NCBI GenBank assembly: GCA_005882415.1
Contig: VBAE01000080.1
Location: forward strand, 1-30,906
DNA length: 30,906 bases
Source: Alphaproteobacteria bacterium
GTDB taxonomy: Bacteria; Pseudomonadota; Alphaproteobacteria; Sphingomonadales; Sphingomonadaceae
Direction of reading: 5' to 3'
In this document: positions 1-8,131 of the stretch, piece after piece
Position numbering within the stretch: the first letter of the stretch is position 1
Layout of the letters: every line of letters starts with the position of its first letter
Translations under genes and position numbers: made by a program
Notes under the pieces: generated by a model
What the model was told of the DNA's origin: nothing
Seen by the model: only the letters and a program-made list of their open reading frames with translations
The model's database searches: none

Positions 1-956
1 GCGACGCGCATCACCTTGTAATTGGGCGCGTTCCAGTCGGTCCTGATCAGCCAATGATCGCCGATATGGTCGGCATCGTAGCGGAATTCCCGCTCGCGCG
101 GCGCTAGCACCTTGAACGCGCCCGGAGCGGCCGCGCCGGTGCAGCGATATTCGTTGCTGACCGTGCTCTGGAGGGCGATGCAGATGTAGCGATCGTCGGC
201 GGTGCGGCTGAGCCCCATGTAGAAGCTCTCGTCCTTCTCCTCATAGACCAGCCGGTCCTCTGAAGCCGGGGTGCCGAGGACGTGCGCCTTCACCCTCTTG
301 CTGAGCAGGGTGACCGGGTCCTTCTCGACGTAGAAGATCGTCTTGTTGTCGTCCGCCCAGACGAAGTCGGGCTCGGCATTCTCGACCGCGTCGGCGAGCA
401 GAGCGCCGGTGGCAAGGTCCTTGAACCGGAGGACGTATTGGCGCCGCCCGACCTTGTCCTCGGCATAAGCGAGCAGGCGGTTGTCGGCGCTGGCGCCGTA
501 ATTGGGGATCGAGAAATAGCCGGCGCCCCTGGCCATTTCGGGCTCGTCGAGAAGCACCTCTTCCGGCGCCGTCATCGACCCCTTGCGCCGCGCGATCACC
601 GCATAATCCTGCCCCGTCGCGAAGCGCGCGTAATAATAATAGCCGCGGTAGCGGTAGGGGACGGTCGTATCGTCCTGCTTAATCCGGCCGACGATCTCCT
701 GGTAGAGCTTGTCCTGCAGCGGCTTGAGCGGCTTGAGAGCGGCGTCGGCAAAGGCGTTCTCCGCCTTCAGATAGTCGAGCATCTCCGGATTCTTGCGGGT
801 GTCGTCGCGAAGCCAGTAATAGGGATCGTCGCGCGTGACCCCGCCCGGCCCAGCCACCGGATGCGGCTTCCTCGCGGCGACCGGCGGCGCCGGCTGGGCC
901 GAGACCGAAGGCGCCAGCAGCGCCAGCCCGGTTACGAACAGCAAAGCCTTGTTCAT
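1..956 (-). CDS. Oligopeptidase B-like S9A serine peptidase, 5' part only
   Basis: Reading leftward from ATG 956 gives 318 codons that run off the window edge. The product starts with a signal peptide (MNKALLFVTGLALLAPSVSAQ), so the enzyme is probably exported to the periplasm. The sequence DPYYWLRDDTRKNPEMLDYL follows, which is the N-terminal signature of oligopeptidase B and prolyl oligopeptidase (peptidase family S9A). The rest covers the beta-propeller domain, including a segment LVYEEKDESFYMGLSRT typical of oligopeptidase B. Enzymes of this family cleave short peptides after basic residues. The catalytic Ser/Asp/His domain lies outside the window, so activity cannot be judged. A purine-rich ribosome binding site (GGAGGGGAAG) stands just upstream of the ATG. 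The gene is divergent from the small secreted-protein gene starting at 1066. Specificity (basic residues versus proline) is inferred from N-terminal similarity only. Confidence 0.88.
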   Translation of the reverse strand, partial: MNKALLFVTGLALLAPSVSAQPAPPVAARKPHPVAGPGGVTRDDPYYWLRDDTRKNPEMLDYLKAENAFADAALKPLKPLQDKLYQEIVGRIKQDDTTVPYRYRGYYYYARFATGQDYAVIARRKGSMTAPEEVLLDEPEMARGAGYFSIPNYGASADNRLLAYAEDKVGRRQYVLRFKDLATGALLADAVENAEPDFVWADDNKTIFYVEKDPVTLLSKRVKAHVLGTPASEDRLVYEEKDESFYMGLSRTADDRYICIALQSTVSNEYRCTGAAAPGAFKVLAPREREFRYDADHIGDHWLIRTDWNAPNYKVMRV

Positions 957-1065
957 GCGCACTTCCCCTCCGTCAGCCGCGCTTTCTGGCATGGCGGCGG
1001 GGGGTGGACAAGCGGGGGGAGTGCGGGGGGTTGAAGGCGCGGCCGGGGCATGCGAGCCTCGCCCG

Positions 1066-1659
1066 ATGATGCTGATCGAGCTTGCACTGGCCGCGGCCAT
1101 GGCCGCGCAGGGGGCGCCGGAGCGTCAATCCCCTCCCCCGCCGGAGGCCACGCTCCGGCATTTCGAGGCCTGCGGCGCCGGGCAGGTATCGAGCCGTTAC
1201 GATCCCGATATGCGGGAGGACATCGTCGAGATCGCCGCGCTACCCGAAGCGACCGACGAGCAGCTTCGATGCCTGGTCGACACATCGCTGACGGATGCGC
1301 GTCTGGTGTCGGTCACGGGTTCCGCCGAGCAGCGCTATCGGGACATCGAGTCCGCGGTGCTGGAGGAGCGCATGCTCGCAAGGGCCCGCGCCTGGGCGTC
1401 CGAACGCGGTCTGCTCGATCGGGTGCCGCATTATGCCGGCGACAAGGAGGACGACGATATCGCCTTCGCCCGCAAGCTGGAGGCGCTTTGCGGCCGCGAC
1501 GCGCGGGGCGCATTCCACGGCCATCGTTTGAACATCGAATGGGCCCGCAGAATGGCGGCGCGCGGAGACCCCCACAAGACCGCCGACTGCCTGATCAATG
1601 TCGCGATCCTGGCGGATTTCGGGATAGGGATCGTCGGCAACGAGGCATTTGGGGAGTAG
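1066..1659 (+). CDS. Small secreted or membrane-anchored protein of unknown function
   Basis: The gene encodes 197 residues from the first of two tandem ATG codons at 1066. An in-frame upstream extension to 835 overlaps the divergent peptidase gene and does not look like protein. The N-terminus (MMLIELALAAAMAAQGAPE) resembles a short signal peptide, suggesting export. The mature part is charged and helical, with Cys at several positions (FEACGAG, LRCLVD, ALCGRD, ADCLIN) that could form disulfides in the periplasm. No family is recognised. It is monocistronic, and the palindromic repeat at 1678 follows it directly. Confidence 0.6.
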   Translation: MMLIELALAAAMAAQGAPERQSPPPPEATLRHFEACGAGQVSSRYDPDMREDIVEIAALPEATDEQLRCLVDTSLTDARLVSVTGSAEQRYRDIESAVLEERMLARARAWASERGLLDRVPHYAGDKEDDDIAFARKLEALCGRDARGAFHGHRLNIEWARRMAARGDPHKTADCLINVAILADFGIGIVGNEAFGE

Positions 1660-1677
1660 GCGCTCTCGGCACTAACA

Positions 1678-1810
1678 CGTCATGCCGGCCGGTGGGACCC
1701 CATCAAAGTAGTACTTTGATGGGAACCCTGTTCCGGCATCCATGAACACGGTTCGAGTCCAGTTCTGACAGACCTGTGTTCATGGACCCCGGATCAAGTC
1801 CGGGGTGACG
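1678..1810. repeat. Three-hairpin palindromic intergenic element (REP-like)
   Basis: This 133-bp element is bounded by CGTCA (1678-1682) and TGACG (1806-1810). It contains three consecutive inverted repeats. ATGCCGG (1682-1688) pairs with CCGGCAT (1733-1739) and encloses a near-perfect palindrome at 1699-1723 with 12-bp arms and a 1-nt centre. CCATGAACAC (1740-1749) pairs with GTGTTCATGG (1776-1785). CCCCGGA (1787-1793) pairs with TCCGGGG (1799-1805). The last hairpin, with its GGATCAAGTCC core, resembles palindromic elements scattered in many alphaproteobacterial genomes. It lies between the 3' ends of the gene at 1066 and ligA, so as RNA it could act as a two-way terminator. No second copy occurs in the window. 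Confidence 0.7.
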
Positions 1811-1818
1811 CTAGCGCG

Positions 1819-3927
1819 CTACGAAGCCGCTGCGACCAAGGCGTTCCAGCCCGCCTCGTCGATGACTTCCACGCCCAGCTCCGCCGCCTTCTTGAGCTTG
1901 GAGCCGGCGCCGGGGCCGGCGATGAGGAGGTCGGTCTTGGCGGAGACCGAGCCGGCGACCTTGGCGCCCAGGGCTTCGGCCTGGGCCTTGGCTTCGTCGC
2001 GGGAGAGGGTTTCGAGGCTGCCGGTGAAGACCAGGGTCTTGCCGGTGACGGGGGATTCCTTGGTTTCCCAGATCAGGTCGGCGGGTTCGACACCGGCGGC
2101 GAAGAGGTCGTCGAGGACTTCGCGGTTGTGCGGCTCCTCGAAGAAGTCGGACAGCGCGCCCGCAACCTCGCCGCCGATGCCCGGCGTCTCGATCACGGCC
2201 GCGGCGGCGTCGTTGCGGCGTTTGCGGTGCTTTTCGTCGGTTTCGCCGAGCGCCTGAGGCAGGGCCGCACGGGCGTCGATGGCGGAGTCGATCGTCGAGC
2301 GGAAGTTCGTCCAGCTCGTATAGCGGCGGGCGAGATCGCGGGCGGTGACTTCGCCGACATGGCGGATGCCCAGTGCGAACAGGAAGCGGTCGAGCGGAGG
2401 CCGGCGTTTCGCGTCGATCGCCTCGATGAGGTTCTGGGCCGAGATTTCGGCCCAGCGCTCGCGGCTGAGCAATTGCGCCTTGGTCAGGCGGAAGATGTCC
2501 GCCGGGGACTGGAGCAGGCCGTCGCGGAAGAAGGCCTCGATATGGGTGATTCCGAGGCCCTCGATGTCGAGCGCGTGGCGGGAGACGAAGTGGCGAAGGC
2601 GTTCGACCCGCTGGGCGGGGCAGATGAGGCCGCCGGTGCAGCGGACGTCGACCTCGCCCTCCTCGCGCACCGCTTCCGAGCCGCATTCCGGGCAATGATC
2701 GGGGAAGACGTAGGGCGGCCGATCTGCCTCTGGGGTAAGGTTCTCCAGCACCTGGGGGATGACGTCGCCGGCGCGCTGGATCCGGACCCGGTCGCCGACC
2801 CGGACGCCGAGGCGCTCGATCTCGTCCTTGTTGTGGAGGGTGGCGTTGGTGACTGTCACTCCGCCCACGCTCACGGGCGTGAGGCGGGCGACGGGGGTGA
2901 GCTTGCCGGTGCGGCCGACCTGAATGTCGATCGCCTCGAGCACCGTCTCGGCTTTCTCGGCCGGGAATTTGTGGGCGAGCGCCCAGCGCGGGGCTCGGGC
3001 GACCTGGCCGAGGCGGCGCTGCCGGTCGAGGTCGTCCACCTTGTAGACGACTCCGTCGATGTCGAAGCCGAGGTCCGCGCGCTTCGCCTCGATCGAACGG
3101 TAATGGGCGAGGAGGCCTTCGAGGTCGGTGAAGCAAGCGAGGTCCTGCGCGATGGGGACGCCCCAGCCCGCGATCGCCTGCATCACGCCGAGCTGGGTGT
3201 CGGCGGGAAGCTTCGACGCCTCGCCCCAGCCATGGGCGTAGAAGCGCAAGGGTCGGGCGGCGGTGACTGCGGCGTCCTTCTGGCGGAGGGACCCGGCGGC
3301 GGCGTTGCGCGGGTTGGCGAACTGGCGGGCCTTGGCCGGGTCGTCCGCTTCGGCGAGGAGGCGGGCGTTCAAGGCCGCGAAATCCGCCTTGGACATGTAG
3401 ACCTCGCCGCGGATCTCGAAGACGTCCGGCGCGCCATCGATGCGCTGCGGGATGTCCGTGATGGTTCGGGCGTTGGCGGTGACGTCCTCCCCCGTCGTGC
3501 CGTCGCCGCGGGTGGCGGCGAGAACAAGCGCGCCTTTCTCGTAACGAAGCGAGCAGGACAGGCCGTCGATCTTGGGCTCGGCGGTGAGGGCGAGCTCGGC
3601 GTCGGCCGGGAGGCTCAGGAAGCGGCGGACGCGGGCGAGGAAATCGGCCACCTCGTCGTCCGAGAAGGCGTTGTCCAGGCTGAGCATCGGCAGCGCGTGC
3701 CGGACCTTGGAGAGGTGCCCGGCCGGCGCCGCGCCGACCTGCCGCGAGGGGGAATCGGCTCGGACGAGATGGGGGAATGCCTCCTCCAGCTCGCGGTTGC
3801 GGCGGATCAGGGCGTCGTAATCGGCGTCGCTGATCTCGGGCGCGTCGTCGGTATGGTAAAGCCGGTTGTGCCGCGCGATCTCGGCCGCAAGGGTCTCCAG
3901 CTCGGCGGCGGCTTCAGCGTCGGTCAT
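1819..3927 (-). CDS. ligA: NAD-dependent DNA ligase LigA
   Basis: This is a 702-residue NAD+-dependent DNA ligase, which seals nicks during replication and repair in the cytoplasm. The adenylation domain carries the AMP-accepting lysine in the KxDG motif (AEPKIDG, Lys119). It is followed by the OB-fold region, a four-cysteine zinc finger (HCPECGSE, VRC, GLICPAQ), helix-hairpin-helix repeats and a C-terminal BRCT domain (VTGKTLVFTGSLETL onward). Length fits the alphaproteobacterial family. The ATG at 3927 is preferred over the in-frame ATG at 3942. The latter lies inside the 165-bp repeat that abuts the gene, and AGGCAGG before 3927 can serve as ribosome binding site. It follows recN on the same strand, but the repeat at 3931-4095 separates the two. 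Confidence 0.97.
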   Translation of the reverse strand: MTDAEAAAELETLAAEIARHNRLYHTDDAPEISDADYDALIRRNRELEEAFPHLVRADSPSRQVGAAPAGHLSKVRHALPMLSLDNAFSDDEVADFLARVRRFLSLPADAELALTAEPKIDGLSCSLRYEKGALVLAATRGDGTTGEDVTANARTITDIPQRIDGAPDVFEIRGEVYMSKADFAALNARLLAEADDPAKARQFANPRNAAAGSLRQKDAAVTAARPLRFYAHGWGEASKLPADTQLGVMQAIAGWGVPIAQDLACFTDLEGLLAHYRSIEAKRADLGFDIDGVVYKVDDLDRQRRLGQVARAPRWALAHKFPAEKAETVLEAIDIQVGRTGKLTPVARLTPVSVGGVTVTNATLHNKDEIERLGVRVGDRVRIQRAGDVIPQVLENLTPEADRPPYVFPDHCPECGSEAVREEGEVDVRCTGGLICPAQRVERLRHFVSRHALDIEGLGITHIEAFFRDGLLQSPADIFRLTKAQLLSRERWAEISAQNLIEAIDAKRRPPLDRFLFALGIRHVGEVTARDLARRYTSWTNFRSTIDSAIDARAALPQALGETDEKHRKRRNDAAAAVIETPGIGGEVAGALSDFFEEPHNREVLDDLFAAGVEPADLIWETKESPVTGKTLVFTGSLETLSRDEAKAQAEALGAKVAGSVSAKTDLLIAGPGAGSKLKKAAELGVEVIDEAGWNALVAAAS

Positions 3928-3930
3928 CAC

Positions 3931-4095
3931 CTGCCTCCCCATCGCAGATGGGGAGGGGGACCATGCGAAGCATGGTGGAGGGGTGACCTGACTCGGCCTT
4001 GGCGGCTCACGCGCGATCCTCTGACTCTGAGCCTGGTCACCCCTCCACCACCTTCGGTGGTCCCCCTCCCCGCCGCTGGCGCGGCAGGGAGGCAG
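3931..4095. repeat. 165-bp nested inverted repeat, copy 1
   Basis: The element begins CTGCCTCCC and ends GGGAGGCAG, giving perfect 9-bp terminal inverted repeats. Its two halves are complementary over long stretches (AGGGGGACCA with TGGTCCCCCT; GGAGGGGTGA with TCACCCCTCC). Small side hairpins lie inside: CCCCATC/GATGGGG, ACCATGC/GCATGGT, ACCACC/GGTGGT and GCCGC/GCGGC. A second copy of identical length and orientation lies at 11483-11647. It contains no ORF of note and sits between the recN stop and the ligA start. It looks like a non-autonomous, MITE- or REP-like dispersed element whose RNA would fold strongly. Confidence 0.85.
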
Positions 4096-4111
4096 CGGGG
4101 CGTCGCCCCGC

Positions 4112-5773
4112 TCATGCTGCCTCCAGCAATCTTACCGCCTGCGCGCGCGCCTCGTCGGTGACTTCGGCGCCGGAGAGCATTCTTGCGATCTCCTCGCGCC
4201 GCCGCACCTCGTCCAGCGCCTGGACGCTCGTTCGGGTGACGAGGCCGTCATGGCTCTTTTCGATGAGGAGGTGCTGGGTGCCGCGGGCGGCGACCTGGGG
4301 GCTGTGGGTGACGACGAGGAGTTGCGCGCTCTCGGACAGGCGGTGGAGGCGCTCGCCGATCGCGCTTGCGACCGCGCCGCCGACTCCGCGGTCGATCTCG
4401 TCGAAGATCATCGTCCCGGCGCCGCCGCGCTCGGCCAGAGCGACCTTCAAGGCGAGGATGAAGCGGGAGAGCTCGCCGCCGCTGGCGATCCGGATCAGCG
4501 GCGCGAAGGGGGCGCCGGGGTTGGTCGAGACTTCGAATTCCACCCGGTCGCGGCCGCGGGCGCCCCATTGGCCTTCGGGCAGCGGTTCGAGGGCGGTGCG
4601 GAACTTGGCGGCGTCGAGCTTGAGCGGGGCGAGTTCGCGGGCGACGGCGGTATCGAGGCGAGCGGCGGCGGCGGAGCGGCGTTCGCTCAAGTCCGTAGCG
4701 GCGGCCTGGTAGTCCGCGCGGGCGTCGGCGACGGCCCTTTCCAGCGTAGCAAGGCTGCGTTCGCCGGCGTCGAGGGCGGTGAGGCGAGCGGCGAGCTCTT
4801 CGGCGAGCGCGGGGAGCCCGTCCGCCTCGACCCGGTGCTTGCGGGCGAGGGCGCGAAGCTCGAACAGCCGGGTCTCGACCTCCTCGAGCCGGGCCGGGTC
4901 CCAGGACAGGGCCTCGGCGGCGGCGGCGAGCTTGTCCTCGGCCTCGGATGCTTCGATCAACGCGCGGTCGAGCGCGGCCAGCGCTTCCTCCAGCCGCTCA
5001 TGCTCCCCCGCGATCCGCTCCAGCCGGCGCGCGGCCTGACGGAGGAGGGAAAGCCCGCCCTCCGAGCCTTCGAGCAGCGAGCCGGCGGCGCCGATGTCCT
5101 CGGCGAGCCGGGCGCCCTTCTGCATATTGGCGCGGGCGGCGGCTAGCTCGCTCTCCTCGCCTGGCTCGGCGCCGAGCTTGCTGAGCTCGGCGACCGAATG
5201 TTCGAGCCATTCGCGGTCGCGCATCGCGGCTTCGATTTCGCCCCGCGCCTGGGCGAGACCGGCCTCTGCCTCGGCCCAGGCGAGCCAGGAACGCTCGCAG
5301 GGCGCCGTGTCGATCCGGGCGAAGCTGTCGAGCAAAGCGCGGTGGCCGCGGGGGTTCAAAAGGCCGCGGTCGTCATGCTGGCCGTGGATTTCGACCAGCA
5401 TCGCGCCGATCTCCCGGACCAGGGCCACCGAGACGGACTGGTCGTTGACCAGCGCCCGGCTGCCGCCGTCGGCCTTGACGATTCGGCGGATCAGCAGAGG
5501 CTCGCCCGGTTCGGAATCGAGGCCGTTGTCGCGAAGCAGCGCCTGGGCGGGGTGGTCGGCGGGCAGGTCGAAGCTGACGCTGACCACCGCCTGCGCCTGG
5601 CCGGAGCGGACGAGGCCGCTGTCGGCGCGCACCCCGAGGGCAAGGCCGAGGGCGTCGAGGAGGATCGACTTGCCGGCGCCCGTCTCGCCCGTGAGCACGC
5701 CGAGGCCGGGGCCGAATTCGAGGTCCAGGCTCTCGATCAGCACGACGTCGCGAATGGAGAGCCCGGTCAGCAT
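4112..5773 (-). CDS. recN: DNA repair protein RecN
   Basis: This 553-residue SMC-like ATPase acts on double-strand breaks during recombinational repair. It has an N-terminal Walker A (GETGAGKS, residues 29-36), a long central region of alternating Ala/Glu/Leu/Arg expected to form the coiled coil, and a C-terminal ABC signature (IASGGELSRF). Walker B (TMIFDEIDRGVGG) and the switch histidine motif (LLVVTHSPQVAARG) follow. Length and motif order match the family. It starts 33 nt downstream of bamD, with ligA further down, an order common in alphaproteobacteria. No LexA-type box was identified nearby. Confidence 0.97.
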   Translation of the reverse strand: MLTGLSIRDVVLIESLDLEFGPGLGVLTGETGAGKSILLDALGLALGVRADSGLVRSGQAQAVVSVSFDLPADHPAQALLRDNGLDSEPGEPLLIRRIVKADGGSRALVNDQSVSVALVREIGAMLVEIHGQHDDRGLLNPRGHRALLDSFARIDTAPCERSWLAWAEAEAGLAQARGEIEAAMRDREWLEHSVAELSKLGAEPGEESELAAARANMQKGARLAEDIGAAGSLLEGSEGGLSLLRQAARRLERIAGEHERLEEALAALDRALIEASEAEDKLAAAAEALSWDPARLEEVETRLFELRALARKHRVEADGLPALAEELAARLTALDAGERSLATLERAVADARADYQAAATDLSERRSAAAARLDTAVARELAPLKLDAAKFRTALEPLPEGQWGARGRDRVEFEVSTNPGAPFAPLIRIASGGELSRFILALKVALAERGGAGTMIFDEIDRGVGGAVASAIGERLHRLSESAQLLVVTHSPQVAARGTQHLLIEKSHDGLVTRTSVQALDEVRRREEIARMLSGAEVTDEARAQAVRLLEAA

Positions 5774-5806
5774 GCGCCGGACTCTTCCACTGCGATAATC
5801 AGAAGA

Positions 5807-6567
5807 TCAAGCGGCCGGTGCGGCCGCAGCGGCTTGGACGGCCGGGGCCTGGGCCGCCGGTGCGTGCTTCTGGACGAGGCTGTAGGCCCGCTCATACCAT
5901 TTCGTGTTCGGATAATTGGCGCCGAGCACCGCCGCCGCCTTGCGCGCTTCCTCGGGAATGCCGAGGGCGAGATAGGATTCGGTGAGGCGCATCAGCGCTT
6001 CGGGAGCGTGGGTGGTGGTCTGATACTGGTCGATCACCATCCGGAAGCGGCTGATCGAGGCGAGCCACTGGCCGCGGCGCTGGTAGAAACGGCCGATCTC
6101 CATCTCCTTGCCCGCGAGATGGTCGCGGACCAGGTCGATCTTCAAACGGGCGTCGGCGGCGTAGCGCGTGTCGGGATAGCGGCGGACCAGCTCGCCGAGC
6201 GAATCCAGCGCCTGGCGGGTGGTGCTCTGGTCGCGGGTAACGTCCTCGATCTGCTCGTAATAGCTCAGGGCCACCAGATAATAAGCGTAGGGGCCGCATA
6301 ATAGTTGAACGCGCTCATCAGCTGCGCGCGACGCGCCCAGATCGAATAGGGATGCTGGCGCTCGACCTCGTCGAAGATCGCCGCGGCCAGCGCATATTCG
6401 CCCTGCTCGAGGCGCCGCTTGGCGAGGGTGTAGAGGGTGTTTACGTCGCGCGCGACATATTGGGTGTCCGCCCCCGTATGCTTGTTGCGGCCGGCGCAGG
6501 CGCCGAGCGGGAGAAGCAGGGCGAGCGCCAAAGCGGCGGCGATGGGGCGGTTGAATTTGCGCAGCAT
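5807..6567 (-). pseudogene. bamD: Outer membrane assembly lipoprotein BamD, internal deletion with frameshift
   Basis: BamD is the essential TPR lipoprotein of the outer-membrane protein assembly (BAM) machine. The 5' part (6567 down to about 6291) encodes a lipoprotein signal with lipobox LGAC, then VARDVNTLYTLAKRRLEQGEY and QHPYSIWARRAQLMSAFNYYA. In this frame translation then runs PTLIIWWP and stops at 6265. The rest of BamD continues in another frame, from about 6288 (AYYLVALSYYEQIEDVTRDQ) to the stop at 5807, ending in an Ala/Pro-rich tail. Compared with the usual family layout, roughly 25 residues joining the two parts (end of one TPR and start of the next) are absent. This implies loss of about 70-75 nt, not divisible by three. 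Because bamD is essential, an assembly or sequencing error is the likeliest cause. The rest of the gene is intact and shows no decay. Confidence 0.85.
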
Positions 6568-6684
6568 GTCGGCTTCTTAGCTGAGGGATTTGGGAAGGGA
6601 AAGCAGTCCGTGAGGCTGTTCAGCCCAGTGGCGATGAACGGCGGTTTAATGGCCTCCTAAGGCTTGGGGTGTAGGGGCGTCACG

Positions 6685-7845
6685 ATGCTTCGGATGCTCA
6701 CCCTTTCGACGTTGTTCCCTAATGCGCTGCAGCCGACGCTGGGCGTGTTCGTGGAGCGGCAGACGCTCGGGCTCGCCGCGCGGGACGGGGTGGAGGTGGA
6801 GGTGGTGTCGCCGGTCGGGATGCCCCCTTGGCCGCTGTCCCTCCACCCGCATTACCGGCGGCGGGAGGCGCTTCCCGAGCGAGAGATCTGGAAGGGCCTC
6901 AACGTCCACCGCCCGCGATTCCCGGTGCTTCCGCGGGTGGATGCGCTGAGCGCCAGGGCGATGGCGGGGGCGCTGCTGCCGCTGCTCAGGGACATCCGCA
7001 GGCGCTTTGAATTCGACGTGATCGATGCGGAATTCTTCTGGCCGGACGGGCCGGCGGCGATGCGGCTGGCGCGGGCGCTCGGCGTCCCCTTCTCGGTCAA
7101 GGCGCGGGGATCGGACATCCATCAGTGGACCCGGCGGAGGGGCGTCGGCGGACAAATCTTGCGGGCAGGCACGGAGGCCGGCGGCCTGCTCGCGGTGTCG
7201 GCGGCGATGAAGGCGGACATGGTCCGGCTCGGCATGCCGGAGGAGCGGATCGCGGTTCATTATACCGGCGTCGACCAGGAGCGCTTCCACCCCGTCGACC
7301 GCGCCGCCGCCAAGGCTGCGCTGGGCGTCGACGGGCCGCTGATCGTCACCGCCGGGGCGCTGCTCCCGCGCAAGCAGCCGCTTCTTTCCGTGGCGGTGGC
7401 GGAGCGGATTCCCGAAGCGACCCTGATCCTGGTCGGCGAGGGGCCGGAGCGGGGAGCGCTGGAGGCGATGGCGGCGCCGCTCGGCGGCCGGGTGCGCCTG
7501 CTCGGCAACCGGCCGCATGAGGAGCTTCCGGCCTATCTCGCCGCCGCCGACGTGCTGCTTCACCCGTCGACCGCGGAAGGCCTCGCAAACGTCTGGGTCG
7601 AGGCGCTCGCCTGCGGCACCCCGATCGTCATCACCGGCGCCGGCGGCGCCCGCGAGGTGGTCGACAGGCCCGAGGCGGGTCGGATCGCCGCGCCCGAAGC
7701 CGATGCGCTGGCCGCCGCGGTCCGCGAACTCGTCGCCTCTCCCCCGCCGCAGGAAAAGGTCCGCGAGGCGGCGAGCCGATTCACCTGGGAGCGCAATTCC
7801 GAGACGCTGGCCGAGCACCTCGCCGGCCTAGTCAAGCGGCATTAG
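6685..7845 (+). CDS. GT4-family glycosyltransferase
   Basis: The gene encodes 386 residues from ATG 6685; an upstream in-frame start at 6664 looks less suitable. It is a GT-B fold glycosyltransferase of the group 1/GT4 type. The N-terminal half opens LTLSTLFPNALQPTLGVFVERQ, a phrase typical of bacterial GT4 enzymes. The C-terminal half has the donor-site E-x7-E motif within EGLANVWVEAL and a downstream GGAREVV loop. Such enzymes transfer a sugar from a nucleotide donor to polysaccharide or lipid acceptors at the cytoplasmic face. The acceptor cannot be told from sequence. There are no other glycan genes adjacent. It is divergent from bamD and its 3' end overlaps the convergent DUF498 gene by 18 nt. 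Confidence 0.85.
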   Translation: MLRMLTLSTLFPNALQPTLGVFVERQTLGLAARDGVEVEVVSPVGMPPWPLSLHPHYRRREALPEREIWKGLNVHRPRFPVLPRVDALSARAMAGALLPLLRDIRRRFEFDVIDAEFFWPDGPAAMRLARALGVPFSVKARGSDIHQWTRRRGVGGQILRAGTEAGGLLAVSAAMKADMVRLGMPEERIAVHYTGVDQERFHPVDRAAAKAALGVDGPLIVTAGALLPRKQPLLSVAVAERIPEATLILVGEGPERGALEAMAAPLGGRVRLLGNRPHEELPAYLAAADVLLHPSTAEGLANVWVEALACGTPIVITGAGGAREVVDRPEAGRIAAPEADALAAAVRELVASPPPQEKVREAASRFTWERNSETLAEHLAGLVKRH

Positions 7846-8127
7846 CGCCGCGGCGATCCAGCGTTCCTCGTTGCGCAGCAGGGACCAGGTTCGGGCGGCG
7901 GCTCGGCTGTCCATGATCTCGACACCCACGCCGCGCTCTTCGAGGGCGCGGATGAGAGGGCGCGGCGGGAAGGTGCAGGCGGAGCCGGTGCCCAGCAGGA
8001 TGAACTCGGGCGCGGGGTCGAGCGCGAGGAGGGGAGCGAAATCCTCCGCACTCAGCTCCCCGAGGGCGGGCGCGTCCCACAAAGCGGCGCTCTCCGGAGT
8101 CAGGAACACCGCCCTGTAAAGCGCCAC
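7828..8127 (-). CDS. Mth938-like (DUF498) protein, N-terminus apparently missing
   Basis: The 99 residues match the C-terminal three quarters of the small Mth938/DUF498 family. Recognisable parts are YRAVFLTPESAALW, the LDPAPEFILLGTGSAC core and the conserved VEIMDSRAAARTWSLLRNEERWIAAAL-type end. Members usually begin some 20-25 residues earlier with a strand containing a GGF motif. Here the frame can only start at GTG 8127, two bases after the secF stop codon, and the sequence further upstream in this frame does not look like the family. A gene of this family commonly follows secDF in alphaproteobacteria, so its position is normal. Either a shortened form is made or a stretch of DNA at the junction is missing. 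Biochemical role unknown. Confidence 0.7.
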   Translation of the reverse strand: MALYRAVFLTPESAALWDAPALGELSAEDFAPLLALDPAPEFILLGTGSACTFPPRPLIRALEERGVGVEIMDSRAAARTWSLLRNEERWIAAALMPLD

Positions 8128-8131
8128 GGGG

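Noticed and set aside
2128..4161. A 677-codon open frame on the plus strand
   Set aside because: Antisense to ligA and running through the palindromic repeat; no recognisable protein.
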